DNA of 64,000 bases from Takakia lepidozioides. Its lineage: Eukaryota > Streptophyta > Takakiopsida > Takakiales > Takakiaceae. A model generated the notes under the pieces. It worked only from the letters and a program-made list of their open reading frames with translations, did no database searches and was not told where the DNA came from. The stretch spans positions 31,539,053 to 31,603,052 of the forward strand of contig CM060732.1 in NCBI GenBank assembly GCA_030704615.1. Direction: 5' to 3'. A program made the position numbers and the translations under genes. Shown piece after piece: positions 45,343-55,829 of the stretch (the stretch's first letter is position 1; every line of letters starts with the position of its first letter).

Positions 45343-47732
45343 CTACTATAGACATTGTCTATAGTAGTTGTGGCAATGTTCTGCACTTGTAGTCTGAGCT
45401 CATTCATCTCGCTTTGGGTGAGTTTTCGTGGTGCTTTGCCCTCTACTGGCCCTTGTGCTAACCAGACCTGCATAAGGCTGTTATCCACCAAGTTGCTTGT
45501 GGTTCCCCTGAGAGTTTGCTCATCTCTTAGCTTGTACACTTCTAACTGCTGTTGTAAAGCCTCCATGCGCTTCGCCTGAGGTTCAACCAAATTTGCATAA
45601 GCAGCAGCCAGATTATTAGCTTCCCTCCAAGCCTTGTTATTGACTGCGATTTCATTTGTATTGGCCATGATCGTTTGGTGCAACTCCACGATGTGCTTCT
45701 CTTGATCAGCTTCAACCTGCCTGTATTGCTTGAAAGCATCCTCATTGCGACAGATTGTATTCTTCATATCGACAATGAGTTTCATTTGCTCAACATTCTC
45801 TTCTTCTGCATTCGTACATTTTTCAGCTTGACTGTTTATTTCTTTTGTAGATTGGTCAAGCATAGTTGTGAATGTAGCACATTGTATCGCCATCCTGTCA
45901 TGCACTGTGTGCAACTCCGTATGTAGTGCATTCACTTCTTGCAACTTGCTTTCATGCTGCACCTGCATTTGGTATAGCTGTTGCTTATGTGCTTCGTGCA
46001 ACTAGTCTTGCGCGAGGCCTGCCTCAATCAATTGTTCCTTGACCAATTGCAAAGCCGCTTCTGTATTTCCCAAGTCCTGCTGCATCTTGAGAGTGACCTC
46101 TTCATCGACCTTGTTTGCACACTCAGTGGCTAGTCGAGCCTCAAACTCCTTCCTGAGTTCCTCTCTCAAGGCTGTCAATTGGGTAGTTGGAACATGGGAT
46201 TTGACATAAGTCCCTAACAAATTAAGTGTCCTGCCCCTGAACCACTTCATCTATCACCGGTGCTACAGTGTCATGACCTTCCGCCTGTGGTACCTCCGAC
46301 ACAGGTGTGTGTATTATATGCACCTCAGGATTTCCCTTGGGCAACTGTTGCACCTCTGGAATCTCTGTCTCCTTGACCAGACCAGAATATTCATAGAGAA
46401 GGTCCCCCTTCTCCATTTCTGCCACTATCTGTTCTGTAGTTGGAATATCTAACCCTTCTCTTTCCAAATCAATTATTTCTGGTTGAGCTACATGGACAAC
46501 TTGTGACCTTGTGACAAGTTGATCAGCTGGCTGTGATGGTTGTGATGCTGAAGTAACTTCCTCCTCCCTCTCTGAAGGTCCTGCTTCCAGTAATAGCATT
46601 TCTCTGTGCTGCTGTGCCCCTTCCTGCACATGAGCTTGGGAAACATTATCATGCGGAATCCGTGAAGCCAGTGGATCCACCACTACAGTCTTTCCCCGTC
46701 TCTGCCTCTTAGTCTCGGGTTGCCCTGCTAGTCCACCCTCACTTGTGAAGAGCCTTGCTCTTCCATTGCAGTGGTTTCTGGCTCAAACACTCCTATCTCC
46801 TTTCTTTCTTGCGCATCAAGTATGCCAGAATCAAGAATTATTTGAGCAATGATTGGGCCAGACACTATGATAGGAGACTTTGCGGTAGTACCTTGTAATC
46901 TTTTCATCTCCTCCACCAGTGCGTTGTACATTATGTCTGCCCATTGTACCTCTTGTCCCTTCAGGCCTTTGAGTATTTCCTCCGTGAAGGATCTGCTCAA
47001 ATACTGTTGGTTCTGTTTCATGGCAATCAGAACGTTCAATACCTGGCCTACCTCTTTTAGCCCTGGGTACACAGCCTTGGTACAAGCATAACCCTGAGTT
47101 TTAAAGAAACTCCCTTCTTGGAATAAGTCCCCTATTTGCAGTCTTGCCCTGTGTTCCTCCACATGCACCTGACCTGCTGGCAATCGAAACAATTGCTGGA
47201 GGTATAGGGGAGTAATCATTAATTCAACTCCCTTCACCGTTGTTGTTCCTGTCCTTGGCTCAAAGTTCTGCAAAAATTGTAACATGTACTGTCTATGGTG
47301 TAATGTCCAATCTAGGCTTTGCAATCCTTGCAATCTCAGCTCCTCCAGTATCTGTATCGCCTGTGGGGTAGCAATCGTTTGTTTGTGCAGAATTGTGGTG
47401 CTCTTCACCCTGATTTCCTCCATTCCTCTCACTCTCTTCATTTTAGACTCACAGAACTGTTTTGGCTGTAACAACTGCAGAAATGCCTGTAGTGCACAAA
47501 GCATAAACGTATGGTTGCCACAGAAGGCTATGGGTAATTTCTTGTAAGCTTGCGGGGCTTGCAAGCATCGCTCAAGAGAAAAGCTCCGCTCTGTTCTTTC
47601 GTGTCTATGCTGCGTAAGTAATATTGCGAGCGTATAATCTGTTAGTTCCTCCATAGTTTCCAAGCTATAGCATTGATGGTCTGTCCCGTCGAGACGCCCG
47701 TTACTCAGAACGACGCCGCCTCTTGCGCTCAA
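45324..47732 (-). pseudogene. Gypsy-1 ORF3: post-integrase protein with coiled coil
   Basis: Lies at the env-like position between integrase and 3' LTR. The N-terminal globular part (46728-47732) includes LQSLDWTLHHRQYMLQFLQN, ELMITPLYLQQLFRLPAGQV and SRSFTEEILKGLKGQEVQWA. The middle part (46222-46683, another frame) is acidic. The C-terminal part (45324-46250, original frame, one TAG at 46002) is a long Glu/Gln-rich coiled coil (LREELRKEFEARLATE, HKQQLYQMQVQHESKLQEVN). There is no signal peptide or membrane helix, so it is not a classical envelope. Gypsy-4 has a homologous ORF3 with the same two-part design. Function unknown. Confidence 0.72.
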
Positions 47733-47870
47733 TTTCCCTCCATTTTCTTAATCCTTTCTCTGGTTTTCTATTGGCTGTCTCCGCTGTGACTGGATTTTAG
47801 ATTTTATTTTCTTTAGTGGACTTTCCCTGCTGGATAGTCCACTAGGATCACACATGTGACAAGAATTTCG

Positions 47871-50800
47871 CTATCCTGTACTTGCCGTTCGTTCCGTTTC
47901 CTTTTTTCCGTATTCATTAATGGGCCCGCCTTTCATCCCTTTTGACGGCCGTTCTTGTCCTCTTTCTTTATGACACCTGGTCTTGCACTTCCTTCTCAGC
48001 TGTGTGTCGCGCCCTGACCTCCACGTGTCTATTTTTAAACTAGTTTCCGTTTTTTCTTCCGTCAGCCATTTTCCTGAAGTTATTATGCGTCCACCTGTCA
48101 CTGATTCTATGGATCGTGTAACCCTAGTAGGCTGTGTTGAGCTGTGACAGGCTGTGTCATACTGGGGTACACTGTGATAGGCTGTGATGCACTGTGGTAA
48201 GCTGTGATAGGCTGTGATATGCTGTGGTAAGCTGTGATAGGCTGTGACACGCTGTGGTAGGTTGTGATAGGCTGTGTCGCGCCGTGCTGGGCTGTGATAG
48301 GCTGTGTCACGTCGTGATGGGCTGTGATAGGCCGTGGTTCGCCTTGATGGGTTGTGATAGGTTGTGTCACGCTTGTTTTGCCCGTCCTGATCATATGTGC
48401 TTGGCCTAGCGACAAATGCTCCATACTCCGTTTGTAACCCCGGTGCAGCCCGTGACTGCTCTTGCGTTTCAACATGCAAATCATGCTGCAATGGTTTGTC
48501 ATGGATACCACTGTACCCCTTCAACTTATTGGCATTGACTCTTCCCAGCATTTCTTTATTAATGGTTTGTAACATGGCGGTGTTGTTATCATACATCTTT
48601 TGTATGACATAAGGTCCTTTCCATGGTGATTTAAGCTTAGAAGCTTTAATCTTTCCCTTTTTCTGCAACCATAGAACCAAATCTCCCGTCTTAAAGGTTT
48701 TTAACTTGCCTTCATCAAATTGTTCCTTCATCTTCATCTGAATTCTGGTCATATTATCAGCTGCATCAGCACGTACTTCTTCCACATGGTATAATTCATG
48801 TTTCCTGACCTTAATGGAATCTTGCAATTCCATTCTTTTTCCCCACTCCGTTCTCATGGTAGGTAACAGGAATTCCACTGGAAGTAAGGCTTCCATTCCA
48901 TAAACTAATTGGAATGGTGTATACTTAGTGGTGACTTTATAGGAAGTCCTGTATGACCACAAAGCTGTCAGCAGCTTTGTATCCCAATCAGTTCTGTTTG
49001 CATTGACTATCTTAGCCAAGATAGTACATAGTATTTTGTTGGTAGCCTCTGCCTGCCCATTACCCTGTGGGTAATATGTTGTAGTCTTTCTATGTACAAT
49101 CATGAACTCTTTAGTCAACAACTCAATGGTCTCATTCATGAAGTGACTTCCTTGATCACTGATAAATTCTAAGGGACAGCCAAATCGTGTAAGTATGTTC
49201 TCATATAGGAACCTTGCTGTGGACTTGGCTGTGTTGTCCCTCAAAGCCTTAGCTTCCACCCACTTCGTAGTATAATCAGTGGCTGTAATTATGTACCTGT
49301 TCCGTGTATTCTTGGCTGGTGGGTTTATCGGTCCAACAAAGTCTAGTCCCCATTTCTGAAATGGTTCCGTAGGCATTGTAGGATGCAAGGCCATCCTTCC
49401 AGATCTCTGCAAAGGTCCTAGCCTCTGACATTCATCACAACTCTGACAATACTCGTGTACATCTTTGAACAAAGTAGGCCACCAGTAACCTGCGAGTAGT
49501 ATCTTTCTACTGGTAGTCTCTTCTCCAAAATGACCTCCAGCCACTCCTTTATGAACTTCCTCCAAAACTTTATTTACTTCATGGTGGTACAAGCATCGTT
49601 TTAGTACTCCATCAGGTCCTAGCTTATACATTCTGCTTCCTACCATAGTATAAGGTAAAGCTTTGATAGCGATTCTCTTCCTCTGCTCCTTACCATAACT
49701 AGGTGGGCACTGACCATGAGCAAGGTAGTATCTGATTGGCCACTGCCAATCTAACCAGTCATCTGCACTTCCCTGCCAGTCCACTGCAAAGAGACTCGCA
49801 TCTGGTAATTGATCATCTATTCCTGTGGCTGGTTCTCCTGTTGATAACCGTGACAAATGATCCGCCACAAGATGCAGTCTCCCAGGCTTGTAAACAACCT
49901 CGAACTCAAACTCGTGCAAGATTATCAACCATCTTGCTATTCTTCCGCTTATCAGAGGTTTGTTTACCAGGTATATCAGAGCCTGGTGATCCACATAGAA
50001 CATAAACTTCTTGCCCAACAGGTAATGCCTGAATTTCTTCACTGCATAGATCATTGCCAATGCTTCTCTTTCCGTTGTGCTATAGTTCCTTTCAGCACTG
50101 TTCATCAACCGGCTAGCATAGTACACAGGTGAATCTATATTTCCTGTAACATTCTGGGCTAACACCGCTCCCAACGCTTCTCCTGATGCATCACAGTGAA
50201 CATGAAATACTACATGCCAGTGAGGGTTAATCAGCACAGGTGTAGTTGTTACTGACAGTGTAAGTTCCTCAAACGCCTGTTGACATTCAGCTGTCCAGGC
50301 AAACACTGCATCTTTCTTCAGTAGTTTGCTCAATGGTGCTGCTATTTGTGCATACCTTTTGACAAATCTTCTGTAATAACTGGTTTGCCCAAGGAATCTC
50401 CTTAGACTTTTAACATTCACTGGTGGTGGAGAGGCTTTAATGGACTCTGTCTTTCTGGGATCCACAAGGAGTCCCTTCTTACACACAATGTGTCCCAGAA
50501 GCACCCCTGAGTTCACACAGAAAGTACACTTCTCTGGATTCAGGCCCAGACCTCTCATCCTGCATCTGGCCAAACATAACTCCAATTTATGCAAGTGCTC
50601 ATTCTTAGAGCTGTACACACTGAAATCATCCAAGAATACCTGCATGAAATCATCCAGATACTCATGAAAAGATTCACTTATCACTCTCTGAAAGGTCGCT
50701 GGTGCATTACAAAGTCCAAAGGGCATGATTTTGTATGCATAAGCCCCCCAGTCTGTGATGAAAGCTGTTTTCCCTTGGTCTTCTTCTGCCACTTGCACTT

Positions 50801-51494
50801 GATTATAACCACTGAAGCCATCCATGAATGAGTACATCTCATGGCCTGCCACAGTGTCTAATACTGCTTCTGTGAATGGCAAAGGGAAAGGATCTTTCTT
50901 CGTACAAGCATTCAGCTTCTTATAGTTCACACATACTCTTAGTTTGCCATTCTTCTTGGGAACTATAACAATGGGTGACAACCAAGTTGTATACTCTATT
51001 GGGTATATAAACTTAGCCTCAGCCAACTTCTTTATCTCTTCTCCAACCTTCTGTGCGTAGTTGGGATTCATTCTATACCTCGCCTGCTTGATTGGTACTG
51101 ACCCTGGTTCCAGTTCAATCTTATGCTGACAGACTTCAGGTGGTATCCCTTTTAGATCCTCATAGCTCCAAGCAAATACATCTCTGTATTTGATGAACAA
51201 GCTTTTAGCTTCTTCGAAGAATTCCGGCTCCAAATCAGCTCCTACTTTCACCATCCTCGGTTCCTCTTTAGTTCCCACATTTACTTCCCTCACCTGCTCA
51301 TCAGCTGTGATTGTCCAACCAGTCACCACTTCATCTTGTAAGCTCACAGTGGCTGGTTCTTCTAGGATTTCTATTTCTCCTTCTCTTTCTTCATAGAAAT
51401 GTGATGGGTAAATGTTGGTTTCCTCTTCAGTTGGTGTTGCTGTCACTACACCACAGCAGATACCTCTCAAACAACTTAGGCTTTCCAGCCGCAT
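47871..51494 (-). CDS. Gypsy-1 Pol: reverse transcriptase, RNase H, integrase
   Basis: A 1,207-codon open frame. RT: FAWSYEDLKGIPPEVCQHKI, YSFMDGFSGYNQVQVAEEDQ, KIMPFGLCNAPATFQRV and catalytic VFLDDFSVYS. RNase H: VHCDASGEALGAVLAQ, YSTTEREALAMIYAVKKFRH, FYVDHQALIYL. Integrase: zinc finger HKGVAGGHFGEETTSRKILL with CQSCDEC; core Asp in TATDYTTKW, Asp in FISDQGSHF, Glu in NGQAEATNKIL; then the VLWLQKKGKIKASKLKSPWK GPY motif. The last about 190 residues include nine-residue repeats of ITAYHSLPQ type, translated from a GGCTGTG satellite (48110-48380). It is in frame with the protease upstream, separated by one TAG at 51567-51569. Confidence 0.93.
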   Translation of the reverse strand: MRLESLSCLRGICCGVVTATPTEEETNIYPSHFYEEREGEIEILEEPATVSLQDEVVTGWTITADEQVREVNVGTKEEPRMVKVGADLEPEFFEEAKSLFIKYRDVFAWSYEDLKGIPPEVCQHKIELEPGSVPIKQARYRMNPNYAQKVGEEIKKLAEAKFIYPIEYTTWLSPIVIVPKKNGKLRVCVNYKKLNACTKKDPFPLPFTEAVLDTVAGHEMYSFMDGFSGYNQVQVAEEDQGKTAFITDWGAYAYKIMPFGLCNAPATFQRVISESFHEYLDDFMQVFLDDFSVYSSKNEHLHKLELCLARCRMRGLGLNPEKCTFCVNSGVLLGHIVCKKGLLVDPRKTESIKASPPPVNVKSLRRFLGQTSYYRRFVKRYAQIAAPLSKLLKKDAVFAWTAECQQAFEELTLSVTTTPVLINPHWHVVFHVHCDASGEALGAVLAQNVTGNIDSPVYYASRLMNSAERNYSTTEREALAMIYAVKKFRHYLLGKKFMFYVDHQALIYLVNKPLISGRIARWLIILHEFEFEVVYKPGRLHLVADHLSRLSTGEPATGIDDQLPDASLFAVDWQGSADDWLDWQWPIRYYLAHGQCPPSYGKEQRKRIAIKALPYTMVGSRMYKLGPDGVLKRCLYHHEVNKVLEEVHKGVAGGHFGEETTSRKILLAGYWWPTLFKDVHEYCQSCDECQRLGPLQRSGRMALHPTMPTEPFQKWGLDFVGPINPPAKNTRNRYIITATDYTTKWVEAKALRDNTAKSTARFLYENILTRFGCPLEFISDQGSHFMNETIELLTKEFMIVHRKTTTYYPQGNGQAEATNKILCTILAKIVNANRTDWDTKLLTALWSYRTSYKVTTKYTPFQLVYGMEALLPVEFLLPTMRTEWGKRMELQDSIKVRKHELYHVEEVRADAADNMTRIQMKMKEQFDEGKLKTFKTGDLVLWLQKKGKIKASKLKSPWKGPYVIQKMYDNNTAMLQTINKEMLGRVNANKLKGYSGIHDKPLQHDLHVETQEQSRAAPGLQTEYGAFVARPSTYDQDGQNKRDTTYHNPSRRTTAYHSPSRRDTAYHSPARRDTAYHNLPQRVTAYHSLPQHITAYHSLPQCITAYHSVPQYDTACHSSTQPTRVTRSIESVTGGRIITSGKWLTEEKTETSLKIDTWRSGRDTQLRRKCKTRCHKERGQERPSKGMKGGPINEYGKKETERTASTG

Positions 51495-51566
51495 CTCTGC
51501 AACCTGCTCCCACTCTGGGTGTGCAGCAAATAGGGTAGCTTCCTGCTCCTCATCCAGTCCTCCTTT

Positions 51567-51970
51567 CTAGTCATACTCTCTGACTCCTCGAGGTCTTCTT
51601 GTAGCAGGTAATCTACTAGATTTCTTTGTGGTAATTTGTATCTCGTGTATCCCATTATGCACGGTTAGTAACTGAGAATTCCAGTCATGGAATACCCTGG
51701 CCTGTTTCAGCCACGGCCGTCCCAATAATAAGGAGTAAGCCTCCATGACTTCATCCATTTTCAACACAGTTACTGTGATCATAAAGATCATCTTCTGTAT
51801 CTGTATCTTAACTCCTCTTATTAATCCCAATGGCTGTACACTTCTTTAATCTGCCATTATTACTGTAAATGGGGCTGGTTTCATGTTACTTAGACCAAGC
51901 TTCTTCCTTAATTGGTCTGTCATGATATTTACTCCAGAACCTCCATCTTTCTTCCTCACTCCCTTCTTCT
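51567..51970 (-). pseudogene. Gypsy-1 aspartic protease, overlapping gag, with two stops
   Basis: In the Pol frame upstream of RT: DGGSGVN at 51927-51947 (the retropepsin active-site position), then LRKKLGLSNMKPAPFTVIMA, a TAA at 51846-51848, and YSLLLGRPWLKQARVFHDWN, the strand ending the domain. The N-terminal part overlaps the last codons of gag in another frame, implying frameshifted Gag-Pol expression. The TAA and the TAG at 51567 break the frame, so the copy is probably defective. Confidence 0.65.
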
Positions 51971-54216
51971 TCTCCATCAGAATCAGAGGAATCTGCCACA
52001 GGAATATCAGTACTCTTTTGCATTTCCCTTATAGTATCTGCCACTTCCTTGTGCAGTTCCTTCTCATCTTTCCAAGTCTCTTCATCTTCAGGCATATCAT
52101 TGCCACCTTCATTATCATCTTCTTCCTCTACTACTGGAGGTATTAGTTTGGCTTTACTTCTTGTTACTATCATTGTACTTACTTCTGGTACAACACATGG
52201 CCTAACCATGTGAGTTGCCACCACTGGGCCCTCATTCACAAGAGCTCTCATCTCATTCTGGTGTCTTATCCAGAATGAACAGGCTGCCCTGCGATGTCCT
52301 GGCTGATTACAATAGTAACATAGTTCTTCACCGTTGGGTCCTCGCCCTTGGTCTGTTCTTGGATTATTTCTATAATCCTGATTCCCGGGCTGGTAATTCC
52401 CCCTTGGATTACCCTGATAGTTGCCTCTGGAATTTCCTTGGTAATTCCCTTTTGAATTACCTCTCCCTTCCATGCCATTGTTATAACCACCAGACCTACC
52501 ATAGTGGTCCTGATCATTGTTTCTTCTTGGCTGGGGCCGCACCTGATGCACCCTTACTTGCCTAGGTTCTCTTGCAGCTGTCCATCTGTTGTAGTAACAA
52601 TTCTCAGTAGAATGGTTATCCATTTTACAGATAGTACAGTGTTTCTCCTTCAGGTGGCATTCTGTGGTGGTATGGCCTTCATTCTGGCACTTTGCACACC
52701 ATACACCCTTTCTCCAATGTGTTGCAGCCTCTGTGGCATACTTCTTCAAGATTTCTTCCAATCTTTTTTCATAGTTATCCCTCTTCAACTTCTCCTTTCT
52801 CTTACTCTTTCTTTTTAGTTCTTGCTCTTCTTCTTCATCTGACTCATCCTCAGAGTCCTCATCATCCTTTTTCTCTCTCCTGAGCATTCCCAATTGCTCA
52901 ATTCTGTTAGCAGTTTCAAATGCCTCCTCCACTGTATTATGGGGTAACATATCCACTTTCTTTTGCAACTCCGGTCTTAGTCCACTCACAAACCAAGTCT
53001 TCTGTAAACCGGGTGCTGGTACTGCAGCCAGTTTTTTCATCATCAATTCCATCTTCTCCATATACTCTTCAACAGTTTCATGCTTCTTCTGCTTCAGCTG
53101 TTGTAAACTCCCATTCACTTCATCCTCAGTTTTACTTGTCCTGAACCTATTTCGAAATGTTGTATTCAAGCCATTCCAGGTTAGGAAATGATTATCAGGG
53201 AATCTTGCATACCATTCACTTGCTTTCTTGATAAGTGAACAAGGAAACAATCTCATCTTGGCATCATCGTCATTCTCATTGTTCACTATACACATGTGCT
53301 CAAATTGGCTAATGTGTACATCGGGATCCCTTTTTCCTGAATATATTGGAAAGGGTGGTTTTGCCCGTGTTGGTTGTAACGCCATCTGTGGCCCTACCTT
53401 CTGCCCACTAACAGGTGCTGGCACCCTTGCTGGTGCTGGTCCTCCTGGACTTGTTGTTTTTGTGGTGGATCTTCCACCAAGTGGTGGCCCTTGAGCACTC
53501 CCTGCTTCCGGCCCCACGATATTCATGGTATTCCCAGCTTCAGTTGCACTACTTCCCACACTCCCTGTCCCCCCAGAGCCAGATCCAGGCAGCTCGCCTG
53601 ATCCCCCTGAGCCGACACCTTCGTTGGCCTGTGATCCAAGTGCTCCACTTGATCCAGGTCCAACGGGTTGGGATGTCCTGGTTGTAGTCTCAACCTCAGC
53701 TGTTGGGTCTACTTCTTCATATCCTTCCTCTTCCAATTTCTTCTCTCTGTTTTCATCCTCCAAGTTCTGCCCTTGGGTTTCTTCTTCACTCATGTAACTC
53801 AACTGTAATGGTGTTGGAGAGTATGAACTCTCCGTTGGCTCTGCCACATCCTCTTCTCCTTCTTCACCGTCTGCTTCAGAAGCTGGAGTTCCTGCTTTTG
53901 GTGTTCCATGCCAACTCTTATCAAAGATTTCTGTCAAATCTTTTATCCAGGGATGTACCTCAGATCTTTCACCTCGTGATTGATCTTCTTCCTGTACCAA
54001 TTCCCTTAATCTTTCTTGCAAAGAAACCGAAGGAGTGGCATCCAACTCTAGTTCTTCCGGTATGGGTGATGTACTCTTTGATCTTAATGGTGTGAGAGGT
54101 CCAGACGATTCCCCTATGTCTATTCCTCTCTCCCAAAGATATGGATAATTAGCTTTCAGATAGCTTTCTCTTTTTGCTGAATATCTCTGGCGTCTAGCTT
54201 CTCTTTCATCACTCAT
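51886..54216 (-). CDS. Gypsy-1 Gag
   Basis: 776 codons. Residues 1-280 are low complexity, acidic then Gly/Ser-rich. The Gag core starts near residue 290 (PPFPIYSGKRDPDVHISQFE, then ASEWYARFPDNHFLTWNGLN). A coiled, basic/acidic stretch follows (EEEQELKRKSKRKEKLKRDN). There are three CCHC zinc knuckles, CAKCQNEGHTTTEC, CTICKMDNHSTENC and CYYCNQPGHRRAAC, with an RGN-rich repeat (GNSRGNYQGNPRGNYQPGNQ) before the last. Gag forms the virus-like particle and packages element RNA in the cytoplasm. The frame is intact. Confidence 0.9.
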   Translation of the reverse strand: MSDEREARRQRYSAKRESYLKANYPYLWERGIDIGESSGPLTPLRSKSTSPIPEELELDATPSVSLQERLRELVQEEDQSRGERSEVHPWIKDLTEIFDKSWHGTPKAGTPASEADGEEGEEDVAEPTESSYSPTPLQLSYMSEEETQGQNLEDENREKKLEEEGYEEVDPTAEVETTTRTSQPVGPGSSGALGSQANEGVGSGGSGELPGSGSGGTGSVGSSATEAGNTMNIVGPEAGSAQGPPLGGRSTTKTTSPGGPAPARVPAPVSGQKVGPQMALQPTRAKPPFPIYSGKRDPDVHISQFEHMCIVNNENDDDAKMRLFPCSLIKKASEWYARFPDNHFLTWNGLNTTFRNRFRTSKTEDEVNGSLQQLKQKKHETVEEYMEKMELMMKKLAAVPAPGLQKTWFVSGLRPELQKKVDMLPHNTVEEAFETANRIEQLGMLRREKKDDEDSEDESDEEEEQELKRKSKRKEKLKRDNYEKRLEEILKKYATEAATHWRKGVWCAKCQNEGHTTTECHLKEKHCTICKMDNHSTENCYYNRWTAAREPRQVRVHQVRPQPRRNNDQDHYGRSGGYNNGMEGRGNSKGNYQGNSRGNYQGNPRGNYQPGNQDYRNNPRTDQGRGPNGEELCYYCNQPGHRRAACSFWIRHQNEMRALVNEGPVVATHMVRPCVVPEVSTMIVTRSKAKLIPPVVEEEDDNEGGNDMPEDEETWKDEKELHKEVADTIREMQKSTDIPVADSSDSDGEEEGSEEERWRFWSKYHDRPIKEEAWSK

Positions 54217-54237
54217 GTCCCATGTCTTTCATTTCTT

Positions 54238-54933
54238 TTAATGTGGCAATAACCAAAACTCTCTTCTGTAATATCTCTCGTATATGCCTGGGTTTCTTTT
54301 AAGCTTCAATGCACCCTTGGCTATACTTGAAGTCTCCGTTACCATATAACCATATGGCAAACAAGTCTGAAAAGCTGTTCTTGGTGTGAGTTTGATCCAC
54401 AAAATATCCTTTGGAATCCAATTCTTTACCAGTACAAGCTCTTCATGCATATGAGTATAAACATTCACCTTTCTTTCTTCCTAGCCTTCAAACTCTACTC
54501 GCTTAATGGATAGCAATGCTATCACATATACCAATGTTGGTAACCAACGTGCTCTTCCTCTACAGGCTACCTGATAAATCTTTATCACACCTTTCTCCAG
54601 ACCCCATTCCGGATCAGCATCATGCACTCGCTTAAGAATATTTTCTTTACAACCGTCTGGCAATTCCAAAAACCTTTGAAAGAATTGTTTGGACAATCTT
54701 TCTTCCTTCGTTCCACAAGAAATTTGATTCACTTCAAATTCTTTAATGGTCCAACCACCATGATCCCACCAGATGCCTGTCACATCTGGTTGTTCATTAC
54801 TTAGTTCCCCAGTATGGTCGCCAAATGTCGCACGGCTTTTACTCACCCATCCCTTCGCTATTCGAGGCGGAAACTCCAAGATAGAAGAGTTGGAAATCTC
54901 TAAGTACTCAGCCCGCGCAGAACAATCAGTCAT
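54238..54933 (-). CDS. Gypsy-1 5' leader ORFs, unknown
   Basis: Two frames lie between the LTR and gag: 54481-54933, starting inside the LTR (FQRFLELPDGCKENILKRVH, KIYQVACRGRARWLPTLVYV), and 54238-54468 (IPKDILWIKLTPRTAFQTCL). The first has a faint F-box-like spacing (LP..L..I) comparable to the relics in the Gypsy-3 LTR region. No firm family. Confidence 0.35.
54807..54823 (-). promoter_or_regulatory. Primer-binding site of Gypsy-1
   Basis: Two nt inside the 5' LTR the minus strand reads TGGCGACCATACTGGGG. TGG pairs with a tRNA CCA end. The sequence differs from the usual iMet and Asp sites, so a different primer tRNA is likely. Confidence 0.7.
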
Positions 54934-55783
54934 GACCTACAGCTAGTGTATCATGGGGGTGTTTCCTATTTGTTTCCCTTTTGGCATTCATGTTAGCTAT
55001 CTTACCATTGATAATTAAGTATCAATTTGCTTTATCAATCTATTGGATTCCATCAACTCATCCATTCATTCCACAGCTTCACTCAGATCTCTCTACACAG
55101 TGTGATTGTATCGTAAAAGTATCCGATTATGATTTATCAGGTATCAGGCCGAAGCCATTGTGTCTCTAATCTGCTCTACAATATCATTACAGCCTTGCAT
55201 ATATCAAGCATCTACTCATCATCTCTCTATCTTCACTTCCGTTCTTCATCTCTGCCCGATCCCCTCTCCTCCATGACCAAGAAATCCTCCTCCGAATGAT
55301 CTCCCCAAAATTCCCCGCTTCTCCCTTTATCTTCCTACCCGTGGTTCTAACCGTTTCCCTCACTAACCGTCGTTTGTGAACTAACATGTTCCCTTCGCAG
55401 GTGTTGTTTCCCACAGTCGTTCCCTGTCCTGCTCTCCGTTCCCTATGATCGTGACAGCTGTGTCAAGCTGTGACTGGCTGTGTGAAACTGTGACGGGCTG
55501 TGACTGGCTGTGCGACTGTGTTTGGCTGTGTCGGGCTGTGACTGGCTGTGTGGCTGTGTCGGCTGTGCCGGGTTGTGTCGGCTGGGATGGCTGTGTCGGC
55601 TGTGACGACTGTGACGGGCTGTGTTGGCTGTGTCGACTGTGACGACTATGACGGGCTGTGTAACCCCCCTCTACAGTGCGCTGCTGTCACCCCTAAGGCT
55701 CCTGTTGGTCTCAGTCTGTGCAAAAATTAAGGGTACCCTACAGATCCCGTATAAGTGTCTAAGTCCCCGACAGTCCTCTAACA
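54826..55783 (-). repeat. Gypsy-1 5' LTR
   Basis: 958 bp. The minus strand starts TGTTAGAGGACTG and ends GCCGTGCGACA (TG..CA). It includes a GGCTGTG-type tandem repeat at about 55455-55660. The outer part matches 134-259 at the left window edge, and the inner part matches the Gypsy-4 3' LTR inverted. Confidence 0.9.
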
Positions 55784-55788
55784 CTTAT
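55784..55788. repeat. Right 5-bp target-site duplication of Gypsy-1
   Basis: CTTAT, identical to 45152-45156. Confidence 0.9.
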
Positions 55789-55829
55789 CAGTTTTCTTTC
55801 ATTTTTAAATTGAAATTGTCCTTACATGG

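Larger units (their letters stand above)
45157..55783 (-). mobile_element. Gypsy-1: Ty3/gypsy retrotransposon with a third ORF
   Basis: 10.63 kb with a 5-bp target duplication. Minus-strand order: 5' LTR (54826-55783), PBS, leader, gag (51886-54216), protease, RT-RH-IN (47871-51494), ORF3 (45324-47732) and a shortened 3' LTR (45157-45342). The two LTR copies match almost perfectly over their shared about 178 bp, suggesting a young insertion. It is inserted in the MULE-D accessory gene. Confidence 0.92.

Noticed and set aside
46831-47085. Short alternative frame inside ORF3
   Set aside because: Shadow of the ORF3 reading frame.
47871-48385. Possible chromodomain at the end of Gypsy-1 Pol
   Set aside because: The tail is repetitive and basic with no chromodomain aromatic pattern.
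54481-54933. Considered calling the Gypsy-1 leader frame an F-box gene
   Set aside because: Only the LP..L..I spacing fits; the conserved Trp and following leucine pattern is not convincing, so it is listed as an unknown leader ORF.
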